64,000 nucleotides of DNA from Oryzias latipes (Eukaryota > Chordata > Actinopteri > Beloniformes > Adrianichthyidae). Numbering within the stretch: position 1 is the first letter of the stretch; each line of letters begins with the position of its first letter. The stretch is taken from the NCBI RefSeq assembly GCF_002234675.1, contig NC_019868.2, positions 18,942,743-19,006,742 of the forward strand, written 5' to 3'. Positions 8,741 to 20,450 of the stretch are shown piece after piece. Both the position numbers and the translations under genes were made by a program. Below the pieces are notes generated by a model, which was given only the letters and a program-made list of their open reading frames with translations, ran no database searches and was not told where the DNA came from.

Positions 8741-9989
8741 AGAGGATGGAAAGAGAAAAAAAAATAAAGTATTGTCTCGTGGGGTCACTTATGCCCGTTA
8801 AAACAGCGGAGGGAATGGGTTTCGTGCTGGCCACCGAGAAATGCATCGTGGGGTCACTTATGCCCTGTAACACAGCGGAGAGGATGGAAAGAGAAAAAAA
8901 AATAAAGTATTGTCTCGTGGGGTCACTTATGCCCGTTTAAACAGCGGAGGGAATGGGTTTCGTGCTGGCCACCGAGAAATGCATCGTGGGGTCACTTATG
9001 CCCTGTAACACAGCGGAGAGGATGGAAAGAGAAAAAAAAAATAAAGTATTGTCTCGTGGGGTCACTTATGCCCGTTAAAACAGCGGAGGGAATGGGTTTC
9101 GTGCTGGCCACCGAGAAATGCATCGTGGGGTCACTTATGCCCTGTAACACAGCGGAGAGGATGGAAAGAGAAAAAAAAAAATAAAGTATTGTCTCGTGGG
9201 GTCACTTATGCCCGTTTAAACAGCGGAGGGAATGGGTTTCGTGCTGGCCACCGAGAAATGCATCGTGGGGTCACTTATGCCCTGTAACACAGCGGAGAGG
9301 ATGGAAAGAGAAAAAAAAATAAAGTATTGTCTCGTGGGGTCACTTATGCCCGTTTAAACAGCGGAGGGAATGGGTTTCGTGCTGGCCACCGAGAAATGCA
9401 TCGTGGGGTCACTTATGCCCTGTAACACAGCGGAGAGGATGGAAAGAGAAAAAAAAATAAAGTATTGTCTCGTGGGGTCACTTATGCCCGTTTAAACAGC
9501 GGAGGGAATGGGTTTCGTGCTGGCCACCGAGAAATGCATCGTGGGGTCACTTATGCCCTGTAACACAGCGGAGAGGATGGAAAGAGAAAAAAAAAATAAA
9601 GTATTGTCTCGTGGGGTCACTTATGCCCGTTAAAACAGCGGAGGGAATGGGTTTCGTGCTGGCCACCGAGAAATGCATCGTGGGGTCACTTATGCCCTGT
9701 AACACAGCGGAGAGGATGGAAAGAGAAAAAAAAAATAAAGTATTGTCTCGTGGGGTCACTTATGCCCGTTTAAACAGCGGAGGGAATGGGTTTCGTGCTG
9801 GCCACCGAGAAATGCATCGTGGGGTCACTTATGCCCTGTAACACAGCGGAGAGGATGGAAAGAGAAAAAATAAATAAAGTATTGTCTCGTGGGGTCACTT
9901 ATGCCCGTTAAAACAGCGGAGGGAATGGGTTTCGTGCTGGCCACCGAGAAATGCATCGTGGGGTCACTTATGCCCTGTAACACAGCGGA
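8741..9989. repeat. Minisatellite, nine 138-140 bp units with internal dimer structure
   Basis: The word TATTGTCTCGTGG recurs with steps of 138-140 bp (starts near 8770, 8908, 9047, 9187, 9325, 9463, 9602, 9741, 9880). Each unit has two related halves of about 69 bp, each opening with CGTGGGGTCACTTATGCCC. The halves then differ: one has GTT(A/T)AAACAGCGGAGGGAATGG and the other TGTAACACAGCGGAGAGGATGG. Length differences between units arise in the A-run before TAAAG. Two unit variants, GTTAAAAC (A) and GTTTAAAC (B), follow the order A B A B B B A B A. Near-identity between units implies recent expansion or homogenisation. Reading frames that cross the array are shifted by the A-runs, so it is non-coding. 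Confidence 0.95.
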
Positions 9990-10755
9990 AGGAGTTACAT
10001 TTTTTGCAGGGGGGTCATGCAGACCCCAAAGCACATGCCAACCTAAGCGAGCGGAAGGGTTATACGGGAAGTTTCGTATTAACACTGTAGTTTGTTTTTA
10101 CTGTCTTGCCGTTTATTTGAATTTGGATCGTAATTTCTTTTTACCTTAACAAATTATGTGCCTTAATAGTAAAAAGAAAAAGATGATATCTCCTGATTTA
10201 AAAAAAAAGTGCATTTCCCAAACCTTTGCTGATTTATTTAAAACTTGTAAGAATGGCTGTAATACAATTAATAAAGAAAAGTACGTTTTTTTAAGACTTA
10301 TCCACAATGTCTGATTTGTTTTTTACTGTTCATCTGCACACAGATTCATTCATATCATGTTTATTATTCTCTTTCGGTGCAAAGCCAACCTGGCATTTCA
10401 CAAATCAAACATCCTTCTTCATAAACAGCATGGACACCCCTTCGAACAGCTGCAACCTCCCTTTTTTTTTTTTTTACTCAAATACAGGCTTCAATCCATC
10501 TTTGCGATTTAGAATCCTGATTGCTTTGTCATCGGGAGCTTTCAGTTGGGAACAATGGAAAATATGGCTAGGATTGTTAGCATATTTATTTGGACAAACG
10601 CTGTTACAAAAGTCTAAGGCACTAGAAGTCACAGCACATGCTCTGCTGAAGAGCATTACAAATGTAGGACAATGAAAATACAAAGAAACAGAAGGTCTTT
10701 CCGCTCAAACAAAGGTATTACGTTAAAAATACAAAAGGAAAAATGTGTTTTTGTC
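9990..10755. other. Gene-free stretch downstream of neurl1b
   Basis: I see no coding frame of substance. There is a T-run at about 10460-10473 and general AT-rich sequence. Part of it may belong to the neurl1b 3' UTR if a distal poly(A) site is used. Confidence 0.4.
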
Positions 10756-10761
10756 TTTATT
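10756..10761 (-). terminator. Candidate neurl1b poly(A) signal
   Basis: TTTATT on the plus strand reads AATAAA on the minus strand, about 200 bases after the neurl1b stop codon. Other candidates lie further downstream (near 10583 and 10360), so the used site is uncertain. Confidence 0.35.
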
Positions 10762-10963
10762 TTTCACCCGTGCACAGCCGCTTACTGGGGATATGAAAAT
10801 GATTCCCAGTCTGGTCTGTTTCTATTGATTACATTTGCCCACACAGCGTGGAAGAGAAGCAGCACAGTCCTGGCATCTCTGGTCGGAGTCGAAACCCATC
10901 TTCTGCAAAGCCTGAGGAGAAAATAAAAGGTCGGAAGCCATCCAGACCTAAACCTCGGTGCCA

Positions 10964-11211
10964 TCACGGCCGGTACGTCTTTATCACGTCTTTGATGGGC
11001 CTCCTGCATATTGGGCAGCACACGTTGATCTGTCTCTTCAGCTTCAGGCCGCAGTCGTTGCACAGACACATGTGTCCACAGGTGTAGATAACAGTGTCCA
11101 CCTCCTGGTCGAAGCAGATTGTGCATTCTCCGTTTTTCCCAGCAGGGGGCAGCTTCTGAGCAGTGAGGGGAGGAGAGGTGGGAGGACTGAGGGGAGAGCT
11201 GGGAGCTGTCA
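10964..11211 (-). CDS. neurl1b: neurl1b exon 6, RING finger
   Basis: Residues 491-572 and the stop. The zinc ligands are C520, C523, C535, H537, C539/C541, C544, C556 and C559 in [26 protein letters not shown] and [14 protein letters not shown]. The acceptor lies at 11212-11213. Confidence 0.96.
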
Positions 11212-14200
11212 CTGAAGAGGAGGCGGGAAAGAGATGGGAAGAAAGGTGGGTTATCATACTCAGGCTTTAAAAGACTAAATCACAGCTGATTCTGGAATAT
11301 TTTTGATTTATAATCCCGTTTTGCATAGTGGGTGGTGTTAGACTTAAATAAAAAATTCTAGCTTTATATGCTTTACCATGCATCTTTCAAAAAAATCATC
11401 TTAATTCCAGTCTGAATATCACAAAAAATGAATAACACACGACAAAAAGTCTATTTCAAATGTATCTTTGGATATTTGGAATTGAATCCAACCAAAAGCC
11501 TCTAAACCCCACTGTGGTGGCGTTGCAAACAGCGGCAGCATTTGATAACTTACCCAGAGAGGATTCTGACGCAGAGGAGGATCTGTTGACACTGAACGCC
11601 GGGTCTGAGTCACTGTCATCTGGGCTGCTGCTCTGAGAAATGGTGGGGGATGTGGAAGGAGGGCTGGACTGCAGCGTTCCTGTTTCACAAGAGCATGTCA
11701 ATTATCGGCATAGCGCTTTCGGATTTTTTACCGCTACACCGAGATTGCTTTCATCTGGCAGAGTCAGGTGTTTTTTTAGTCTAAAATGTAACTGAACCTG
11801 AACATAGGAATTGTGTATCAGCACATGAAGATACTAGTCAAAGAAGATGCAGAGTGATTGCAGTTTCTGGCACATCTATTTAATACAACATATGGGAGCT
11901 AATCCTCTTCTTTGTCTGGATAAGAACCTGGTTTAAGTTTGTTTTGATGTTACTTTGTGTATCTTTGGGTGTTATTGCACTGCTGCCTAAATTTGTGGAA
12001 GAAAAAGCGTGCAGGTGTCAGAGTACAGGTGGTTTTTGGTTGACGGAGGGTCCCACAGTTTGAGATAACACATTTATGGTGTTATTTTTCAATATCTTCA
12101 TGCAGTAGTGGCCACCCTGGATTTTGTGCTGGAAAGGATCATCAGCATCTTCATTAAATGGGAACATGAAGCCAAAAGCCTGTTTTGTCTTAACAAAATA
12201 CTGGAATTGTTCTTTGTCTCTACCATTTTCCAGTTTCTATTCCCACAATAGATACGAATTGCAAAAAGTGATTCTATTTAACTACAGAATAACATAAATT
12301 GGATTGAAGTAAAGTTTTGCGGTTTTGAAATCCTCGAAAAGCGATATCTTTTTAAAAGTGCAGACTTACCGAGTATCCTGAGTCTGTTGACAGCTCCATG
12401 CAGGGTGAAAAAGGCCCACAGGACTTGAGAGGAGTCCACACAGAGCAGCCTGCCACGCCCCACTCCATTCACCCCATGATGCACCTCTCCACTGGACAGT
12501 AGGCTGAAACTGAGGACATCTCCTGAACACGGGATGGGGAAGCCTCTGTGCATCACCCAATACTCCTTCCGGTCCAAAAGAACCTCCGGGTCGGCTGGTA
12601 GATCCGCGGCATGCAGACCGGCCGGGTCGCATGATGTAAGGCCAAAAGACAGAGCCCCAAAGTACGGTAAGCCCAGGTGACCAACCTCCACGTATAGAGT
12701 CTCGCCTATATGAAGCGGCCGGTCACTAAACACCAGAGTCCGACTGCTGTCCAGGAAATGGATGCAGGCAGCTGAGCGGTCCGCAGAGAGAATCACATCG
12801 GAGCCACGGGTGGGGTGAAAGTGCAAATCATTGTCCAGCAGGGGTGGCGAGCTCCGGAGCAGCCTCGGTAATGCGGTGGAGACGGACGAGGATGTGGAGG
12901 AGGCAGAGGGGGAGGAGGAGCAGCAGGGGATGATCTGCGAGTAGCTGTTAAGCTGCAGGTTGGCCATCTTGGCGGCGGCAGCCTGGTTGTTTTCCAGCTG
13001 GTTGTTGTTGTAATTGGCCGAGTCGTGGCTGCTTTGGGGCACGTAGGCACTCAGGCGGGCCGAACTCAGGCAGCTGGACCCCACGCTCTCAGCAAATTTG
13101 ATGTCTGGGATGTAAAACAAGTACATGAGAGGGAATTCATGAATTTCTTCCCAATTCCTCCTATTTAAGAAGTCACAGAAACAGTTGCAAGGAAGAATGG
13201 CAAATCATTTTAGGGTTGTTTGAGATTATTGAAAGCATAAATTTATTCATTCATCTTTTAATCTGTTTTTCCCTTTCGGGGTCACGGGGCTGCCGGAGCC
13301 TATCCCGGCCACTTGTGGGTGAAGTAAAAGCATAAAATGAACACAAAATTCACTTTAAGCAATTTTAAAAGCTATATGTCCTTTAGAAATGGAATTGTTT
13401 TAAAACCTTTTTTTTAACTTAAATATTTCAGATCATCAATCAAATGATTCATTCCAAAGATATAATGAAGGTAAATTCCAAAGGCATCTGTTAATCTGTC
13501 CTCACCTGGACAGGTCTATTAGGAAAAGGTCATTATATAACGAGAGCTTGTGTTCAGTCCTCAGCCCTGATGAGTCAAAAGCAATACTTCATGTGCTGCT
13601 TGACATAGTGAATTATTCCAAAACATGAAAAACAGAAGCAAAAAAATAGGTGATTCAGTCTTGAAAGGAAAATAATTTGTCCCCAAATTGGCAAATGAGC
13701 CAAAAAAAAGAGATCCGGAGATACCAATGAGCTGTGAGTACTTGTCAGAACTCTGTCTCCCCCTCTGATCACCGGCGAGAGTTCTAGCCACACTACATCT
13801 CCCAGCAACCCCAGCGCACAGTTCCTGGATGCCGAACAGCTGACTCTCATTCACTCAATCAACCTCAGACACCTAACCAGTGAAGCTCAGTGTGAAGTAT
13901 TGTTTGTGCCACTTTCCCTTCACTGCTGAGTGTTATATCTGGACCTGATGTTCTGTCTCCTGACCCTGTTTCTGACTCTGCTTGCCTGCCCCGACCTTCG
14001 CCTAGATCCTGACTACCCTGTCTCTTGGATGCTCTCATGTTGACACCTGCCTGCCTCACCCTGATTTAGCTTGGAACCAGCCGTCCTCCTGTTCCTGCGA
14101 CAGTACAGCAATAGGCAGGTGAAAATATAGAGAAATTATTTAATGTAAAAATACTTTGCCGTCTCCTCCTCTGCTGTAAGTTGTAGGTGTCAGACATGAA

Positions 14201-17200
14201 GACGATTTTTGTATCTGAATATCACTTTAACCCTTCAATAGCCTGCTCAACTAAACAGTAGAGCACCTTCAGAAAACATATTATTACAAACATTGATTGG
14301 CAATAAGCAGCAGGAAACACAAGTGTTAATTGATTTTGTCTTGGCTAGTTAGTTAAAGGGTTAAAGAGCGGCAGCCAGAAAATTGTTGGACACTTTTTAA
14401 TTACACTTCTTGGAAAAGTGCTTAACAAAAACAATTATTTTGGCTTATTTTTCTGATTTGTTCTCTGGAACACACCTTTAAAATCCTAATGCACAGCCGT
14501 CACATCATGCCAGAGTTTCTGTAGTTTCAACGGCTTATCAAAATAAGTCTGTCCGCTACTAGTCCTCCGTTGACTTCTAGTACATTCCTCTTCCACTATT
14601 TCGAGTTATCCTGGAGCAGCTGAGTGCACCGACCCCTCACTAAAGCTCCTGGGATCTCTGCTGTCTTAACCAAACAAGGCCATGGCTGCTGCCAGACGGA
14701 GGATAAACATCCCAGTGAGTATGAACGGAAAACGCAAAGAAGGTGATGGAAAGGAAGGCAGGAAAAAGGGGGACCGTTTCCAAAGCAAGGCCTAAAGCAG
14801 AACAAGCAGGTTCCTTTCTGTTTACCTCATTTGTCTCATTTGAGGAGATTACTTTTTTGGGGCTTTGGACCAACAGGTATTAGTTTTGATAAACAAATTA
14901 TTGATTAGTGAGCCTTCACAGAACATGCAACAAACGTTGATCTGTGCTGCTAAAGAGATTTGCTGTAAACGTTTCAGTTAAGCTGTGAATATGAAGGTTT
15001 GTCAAAGTTGTGGTCTGAACACACTGTCATGTATACAACTGAATTAAATATATCAATAAAATCTTCCAAAGTCCTTTACCTCATGGAATCAACTAAATAT
15101 ATTTTAAATAAGAATTGGCTACTAACAAAAAGATCAAAACTTATGAATGTATACACATTTCTATGCTTGCATAGGGATCCAGTCTGTTTAGGCCAGTTAG
15201 AAACCACTAACTGGCCAAACACACTGGTTAACTTTTAGAGCTCCTGTGTTTAAAGTGATTATGTGACGTAAAGAAAAGCAGCTTTAAGCCATCACATAAC
15301 ACTTTACATTAGTAATGTGTTGCATTTTGGCACTAAGCTGATAAATAAAGCGGCTTTTCTCTGCTGAATCCCATTAATCGAGTAACTGGTTATTTAGGCG
15401 TCGCCGATGACATATAAACAGGGTTAAAGGGTTAACAACTTTTAACATGCTAACTAGTTAGCAGAATAATTTAAAATGTTTTGTTGGCATAAAATCTGTG
15501 TCTTGACCACGCCCCTAACTTTCATTCCCAAATTTGACACAAACAAGGAATGTTGCAGTTCCACCTTTAACCACTGGAGGCAGGTTACAGAAAGTAGCAA
15601 ATCCCTATTGATTCCCATGTTAAACTGTCTGATTTTACTCCAAAAACAGTCTTGTTCCATGATATTTTTGTGTAATTTGCTTATAAATTGCTTGTGACAT
15701 TTTCTAATCATTGGCTGTATTCACTTTATTAGAACTCACATTTGCATAGTTTTTTTTTTGTCAGGTGGGCGGGCCCAGCAGAGCTTCAAACTTTGTTCTG
15801 CCCAAATGGCATTTTTATAATATTGGGTTTGGGTGGAGAAAATTCAAATTAACATGCCAGACCCACTCAAAGTCATCATTTTTGCTTTGCAGCGTCCCAT
15901 GGGGGATGTCAGAGATTACATAGTTCTAGGGTTGGAACTTAAACGTGTAACGTCTCAAGCATAAACTCTTCAGACTTAAGAACCTTCCACAAAAGGTATA
16001 GATTGTTAAAAAAAACGAATCCGACAATACATTTTGTACCTAGTAATATGACCTCCTGGGTGATGCCGTAGATATCTATGATGGCCCAGAGTGGACAGCC
16101 AATGCTGAGCCCACAGTGGAAGAGGATGGGCTCTCCATCATTGATGTTATAAAAAACACGCCCATGGCGATCAGCCCAGAAAGACAGAACATTGTCCTTC
16201 ACAGCCAGTCTCTCGGGCAGAGCCTTTGCCCAGTAACCAGGGCGTGTGACCAGGTCAGGGCAGGCATATTTAGGAATGTCAGCAGCCACCAAGTCATTGG
16301 GATCCAGACTGGTAAAGCCAAAGCGAAGGGCTCCACTCCAGCCATTGTGTACGCCGGTCAAGCGCAGACGTACCTGGATTTGAGGGGGAAAAAGTCTAGA
16401 ATTAGCGTTAATTCTTGTTTCTTTTACTCTTCCAGACATTTTTGGTAGTCAAGAAAGAAAGTAAACCTTTTCGTAAAGGTGGATGGGCCGATGGCTGAAA
16501 GTGATGCCATTGCAGAAGCTGTTCTTGCGAGTGGCGCGGCGAAGCTGCCCATCGAGCCTGATGTTCTTGCCTTTGGCACGCGGGTGAAAGCGAAGGGGCT
16601 CCAAGTTGGCACCGACCGGAAGAGCAGACGTTCTTCTCTCTACACCGGCCACACTGTTGGGAAGGGTGTAGTACTGCCTTGTGGCCACCAGACGGGGTTG
16701 AAGAGTCGCATCTAGAAGAGGGAAGAAACATCAGGTTAAAGCGAGGAGAAAAGAAAAGGCCGTTAATGATTCCTCTAAGCTGGAGAGGAAATGGCATGTG
16801 AACTGCAGGCCCCCGCTGGGATGTGACTCAAGCAGGATCAAAACTGCTGCGTTTGTGACACCAGCTGTTGGAAAAACAACATAATCAGGACTCCACTAGT
16901 TGTTGGCAGTGCGCTTATGGCAGCTAGCTCACAGTCTTTTACTTTTCCTCTGCCATTATAGATTTGACGCCTCTATGATCTTTAAAAAAGAAGCACTTTA
17001 AATAGCCTCTATAAGCCAGAAACTCACATTTGTCATGTAAAATAACTAAACGTGCTAAATAAGCCTTCATGCATACACAGACAAAACACCATGTGCATAC
17101 ATCACAAGAGAAAAAAAAACATCTGGCTTCAGGTCGATGCAAATATTTGCACCACTGGACAAGGGAGAACGTATACAAAACAGGGAAAGAAACTCAGCCT

Positions 17201-20168
17201 TAACTTGACAACAGACACAAGGGTCCATTATATTTATGGATGGTACACACCCTTGCCTACAGTATAAACAAGACCCAAATGGCCTCTTTGATTCCCCAAG
17301 TCTTCAGAGGAGGGGAATGAATCACACAGTACCTTGCATATAAAAGACCTAATCTTTGAAATAATCTCTGCAAGAGAATCCAGTGTCCTCCTTTGGCTAA
17401 AAGAGGCCCCGGTTTAACAGCATGAAGCAAATAAATGCTTAGTGTAAGGGAAATTCACATCATTCTGAAATTCCTTTCAGGTTTTTTCATGCTTATGGTA
17501 TAGACCTACTGAAATTTAAAGTTGGAGGACGGTAGATTTGCTGCCTTTGTTCCCCTGCAGGGCTCCAGTGATTACACTTGTGTTTAGAAATCTATGCAAT
17601 CTGGTGTAAAGACAATAACTCAGCGAAATGTTTCATAGTACATTTCCTAAAACAGACATTATCACTGATTATATTCTAAACTATGAAGCCGAGGCAAGAA
17701 CATCTGTAACATCTCAAGTGATTCTGCGGGCACCTCATCCTTTTCGTTCTTTGGGAATTCGGTATTTGAGATGTGCTTTGGGTAAACACGCACAAAAAAA
17801 ACAACATGCTGGGATTGAGCTTAAAGGGGTCAGGCTCAAATGCCTCGCTGGCTGAGTGACATACTGGGAATCTGCAGTTAAATCACCTCCAGTGTAGCCT
17901 GATATAGACACTCGTTTGCCGTTTTTAGATGAACGACACAGCTTTTACAGCTCACACTGCCCATGACAGATTCTTATCCAGTTTTTTTTTTTTTTGGTTT
18001 CAAAGAACATTTTTAAAAAATCCAATCATGTAAGTCTTTAAAAGTTTCACTTTCCTTTTTTCTACATTTATTTTGCCTTCTGTACAGTTGCAAGGGCACA
18101 TTACTCCCAAAAGTGGTGATTAAAAAAGGCCCATGAAATGGAATAATGTCTTCCAATGCCTCTCCCAACCCTTTACTTCTGAATCTGAGTCACAGGAGCA
18201 TAATACATCACAGATATTTTTCAACATCAATAGCAGCCCGGATAGCTTAAGGGAGAGATCAGCTGCTCCGTTTAAAGACGAGGCACTGACTGCCATGGGT
18301 ACAATAATAAACAAGCACTGACAAGACAATGACAATGAAAATGCTGTTTAAAATAAATGTTTAAAATGTCTGTGGCTTTTCAGATGGAAAACAAACAGAG
18401 ATTTTGTTAAGATAATGCAATATCTTTTGCCCCAGCTTCTTCCAGACTGTGTGGCACCTGAATGGTGCCACCTCACTTCTTCCATTCCTCGTTTTGTAAT
18501 GGCAACTGGAGGACGATATTCCAGATTCTGGTATTCCAATATGAATTACAGTAAATTGTTTGCTGAACACATCCTTTTTACTTCATATAAGGCCACTGTT
18601 AGTTTGGTGGTGCCAAACTAACAGTGGGACAATACTGTTATTTATAAAGTTACACCAATGACCTATGTCCTTTTTCATGATCTGTCCTTATAACTGTTGT
18701 TTCAACCTATTTAAAATGAAAAAATATGTTTTTTGCTTCAAAAAAGTGTCATGTTTTGTCTGTATGATCCAACTTAACTAACTTGAGCTGTTTTGGTTAA
18801 CAAAGAGGACAATCCATTCAATAAAGATTCAAACATAAAACATTATGCAATTAAATTTTACTTAATAACCCATGAATCAAATTCCCTTTGAAATATCTCT
18901 TAAATTTCCTTTAGGCAAAAGAAAGATCATTTATTTTGTTGTGTAAAAAAAAATGTAGTTTATAGTTTTGAATGGAAAAGGTTAAGGAAAATCCTTGTTT
19001 AATTGTATTGAAACAAAATATATTGGTAGCTCTGAACATTACCAAAGTATTCTAGCAAAATGCTTCTTTCTACAGGATAGTAGGGCATGGGGGTTCCCCA
19101 AAATCTACATTTCAATCATTTTAAGAATTTCTTTGATTTAGGAAATTCTGGATCATCACTTCTAGTTTGTTACTTTTTGTAGCAAAACAAAGCTTAAAAC
19201 CCAAAGTTCATTTATTCCCTAGGACTAAATTAATAAAAGAAAAATCGGTGGAAATCATTAAGAGGAAAATAAAATCTAAGTTATGAAGCAGATATTGGCT
19301 GTGATGGTGAACAAATTAAGCTCAATCACTCTGAACACAGTATATTGATTACTTCAAATATTTAAAGTAAAAACTATTTAAATTGTCAAAATATGGTCAC
19401 AATGTTTACCCCAAACTTAATTTTCTACTTTTGATAGAAAACCCCATGTCTAGGTGTAAACCAAAAACCTCCAATACTTAAAGATCAGTCTTAAGAAAAT
19501 GTAGAAACCACATCTTTCCACAGCTAAAGCCGGTGGGCGTGCAAGTGTGACAAATATTATTCAAAGATGAACTGATGATGAAGTAATGGGCTCTGTGTGA
19601 CATGACAAAGTGGTTCCGACTGAGGTATTCTGAAAACTCATAACCAGAAAGATCAGGGCTGACAAATCAAACACAATTCCAGAATGACAAATCCCACATA
19701 TTAGGAGAGTTTTTATGTTTTCACCGAAAGGTTATATGTCTAGTGTGTAATTTAAAGTTCTAGTTTGGGATTTGTCTTCAAACTGGTTAATGTTGTGTAT
19801 AAATGAGCAAAAAGAGGCCAGATCTTAGCAGGAGAAAGGCTAAATGAAAGAGGAGCATCAACAAATCCTTTGCTGAGGTTCTGATGTTTATTTTGGCTTT
19901 TTTTTTATTCTAGGAAACCAAACGATTATTTAAAAGGGTTTCTCGGATGCATATCGATAATGATGAATGAAAAAAAGTGGATGTGTGTGGAGCAGCTTTC
20001 CTGGGAATCACGCGTCGCTCTTGCGTGATGATGGGGAGCGCGTCCCCGCACGCTGAGCCACAACCGAACCATCAATGCCGGTTGGAGCTATAAGCAAAAT
20101 GACAATAATAGTATAAAAAACCGAATGCAAGTCTCACCAATTAGTGGCTTAGGTGTCGTATTCCCCAT
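10964..20168 (-). CDS. neurl1b: neurl1b, neuralized-type E3 ubiquitin-protein ligase 1B
   Basis: Six coding exons give 1719 nt and 572 residues (human NEURL1B is about 555). Every junction is GT/AG and all phases agree. The order is an N-terminal [10 protein letters not shown] (Gly2 could be myristoylated), NHR1 at about residues 50-203, a linker, NHR2 at about 297-448, a Ser-rich linker with DDSDSD and SSSASESSL, and a C3HC4 RING at residues 520-559 ending in KDVIKTYRP. In the family the NHR domains bind Notch ligands and the RING transfers ubiquitin, driving Delta endocytosis and Notch signalling at the membrane and endosomes. Retention of [15 protein letters not shown] and of the RING separates it from neurl4 and neurl2. 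Neighbourhood with dusp1 and ergic1 matches human 5q35. A distal alternative first exon may lie at 37917-38013. Confidence 0.96.
11554..11679 (-). CDS. neurl1b: neurl1b exon 5, Ser-rich linker
   Basis: Residues 449-490. [19 protein letters not shown] is followed by [20 protein letters not shown], nearly the same as the human linker between NHR2 and RING. It is phase 1 at both ends. Confidence 0.93.
12370..13104 (-). CDS. neurl1b: neurl1b exon 4, linker and NHR2
   Basis: Residues 204-448. A Ser/Asn-rich linker is followed by NHR2 from [17 protein letters not shown] through [19 protein letters not shown] and [16 protein letters not shown] to [18 protein letters not shown]. This one large exon of 735 nt carries the whole second repeat. 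It ends in phase 1. Confidence 0.95.
13242..13325 (+). repeat. Fish tail-type SINE-like repeat, copy 1
   Basis: ATTCATTCATC...CCCTTTCGGGGTCACGGGGCTG followed by CCGGAGCCTATCCCGGCC is a phrase seen repeatedly in teleost genomes. Related copies occur here at 22006-22132 (minus) and 33203-33330 (plus). It lies in the neurl1b intron between exons 3 and 4. Confidence 0.75.
13735..14105 (+). mobile_element. Possible LTR fragment in neurl1b intron 3
   Basis: The block contains CTACATCTCCCAGCAACCCC, then a pyrimidine-rich series of CCTGACC/CTGCCTGCC phrases. This wording resembles the solo LTRs of teleost gypsy-like elements. No target-site duplication, primer-binding site or internal region can be seen, so a decayed fragment is the most that can be claimed. 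Confidence 0.35.
14106..16039. other. neurl1b intron 3 interior
   Basis: No exon is seen. It holds a hairpin at 15191-15216. The stretch at about 15505-15625 (CCACGCCCCTAACTTTC..., AACCACTGGAGGCAGG) has the wording of a dispersed fish repeat but cannot be assigned. Confidence 0.4.
15191..15216. repeat. Perfect 10-bp hairpin
   Basis: GGCCAGTTAG, a six-base loop AAACCA, then CTAACTGGCC. GTTT and AAAC outside extend the pairing past a one-base bulge. It lies within neurl1b intron 3. Confidence 0.85.
16040..16373 (-). CDS. neurl1b: neurl1b exon 3, remainder of NHR1
   Basis: Residues 93-203. It contains [57 protein letters not shown] and [14 protein letters not shown], the highly conserved core of NHR1. 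It ends in phase 1. Confidence 0.96.
16467..16711 (-). CDS. neurl1b: neurl1b exon 2, start of NHR1
   Basis: Residues 11-92. It contains [34 protein letters not shown] and [11 protein letters not shown], the conserved opening of the first neuralized homology repeat. The acceptor is TTCTAG, the donor is GTTTAC, and it ends in phase 0. Confidence 0.95.
16712..20137. other. neurl1b intron 1 (proximal promoter form)
   Basis: The intron is 3.4 kb with GT/AG ends on the minus strand. No internal exon is recognised. Apart from the hairpin at 18593-18627 it is plain AT-rich sequence. Confidence 0.7.
18593..18627. repeat. Perfect 15-bp hairpin
   Basis: CCACTGTTAGTTTGG, a five-base loop TGGTG, then the exact reverse complement. 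No mismatch is present. It may be the fold-back end of a small DNA element or an RNA hairpin within the neurl1b intron. No miRNA family is recognised. Confidence 0.9.
20138..20168 (-). CDS. neurl1b: neurl1b coding exon 1
   Basis: It encodes residues 1-10, [10 protein letters not shown], plus one base (phase 1). The ATG is chosen because NEURL1/NEURL1B proteins begin MGN and the donor GTGAGA follows at 20137. The upstream region is CpG-containing. Confidence 0.9.
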
Positions 20169-20450
20169 TATATCCGGGAATTTCTCGCACAGGCTGAAAA
20201 CTTAAATGCAGGATGATCCCTCTGCGCATCCATGTATCCAGGCTTCCGCGTGCCTGCCTCCGTCCCTACGCGCGCTTCCAGGTCTCCGTGCAGCTCCAAG
20301 CTGGAGCATGGACGCGCTCCTCTTAATGTCAAGCCGCTGCGACAGGCAGACACTTCCAACTGGCGCGCAGCAGCCCCCTCCTTTCTGCACTATCTGCTCC
20401 CTCTGCTCGACTTTAAAGACGCAGTAAGCAGAGACCCCCCCCCCCCCCTA
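20169..20450 (-). promoter_or_regulatory. neurl1b: neurl1b proximal promoter / 5' UTR region
   Basis: The region immediately upstream of the ATG is richer in GC and CpG (GCGCGC, CGCGC, ACGCGC) than the surrounding AT-rich DNA. It ends in a C10 run near 20440. No clear TATA box is seen, so a CpG-type promoter is inferred from composition alone. Confidence 0.4.

Noticed and set aside
8741-9989. CRISPR-like repeat array
   Set aside because: Units are near-identical throughout with no unique spacers, and the genome is eukaryotic.
8677-10149. Chains of open frames on both strands across the minisatellite
   Set aside because: They arise from repetition of one unit; A-run length changes shift the frame between units, and the residues show no domain.
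12366-13050. Alternative minus-strand frames over neurl1b exon 4
   Set aside because: They are out-of-frame shadows; only the NHR2 frame matches the family and the splice phases.
16116-16448. 110-codon plus-strand frame over neurl1b exon 3
   Set aside because: It is the antisense shadow of the conserved NHR1 exon.
18593-18627. miRNA precursor
   Set aside because: The stem is only 15 bp with a five-base loop, too short for Drosha/Dicer substrates.
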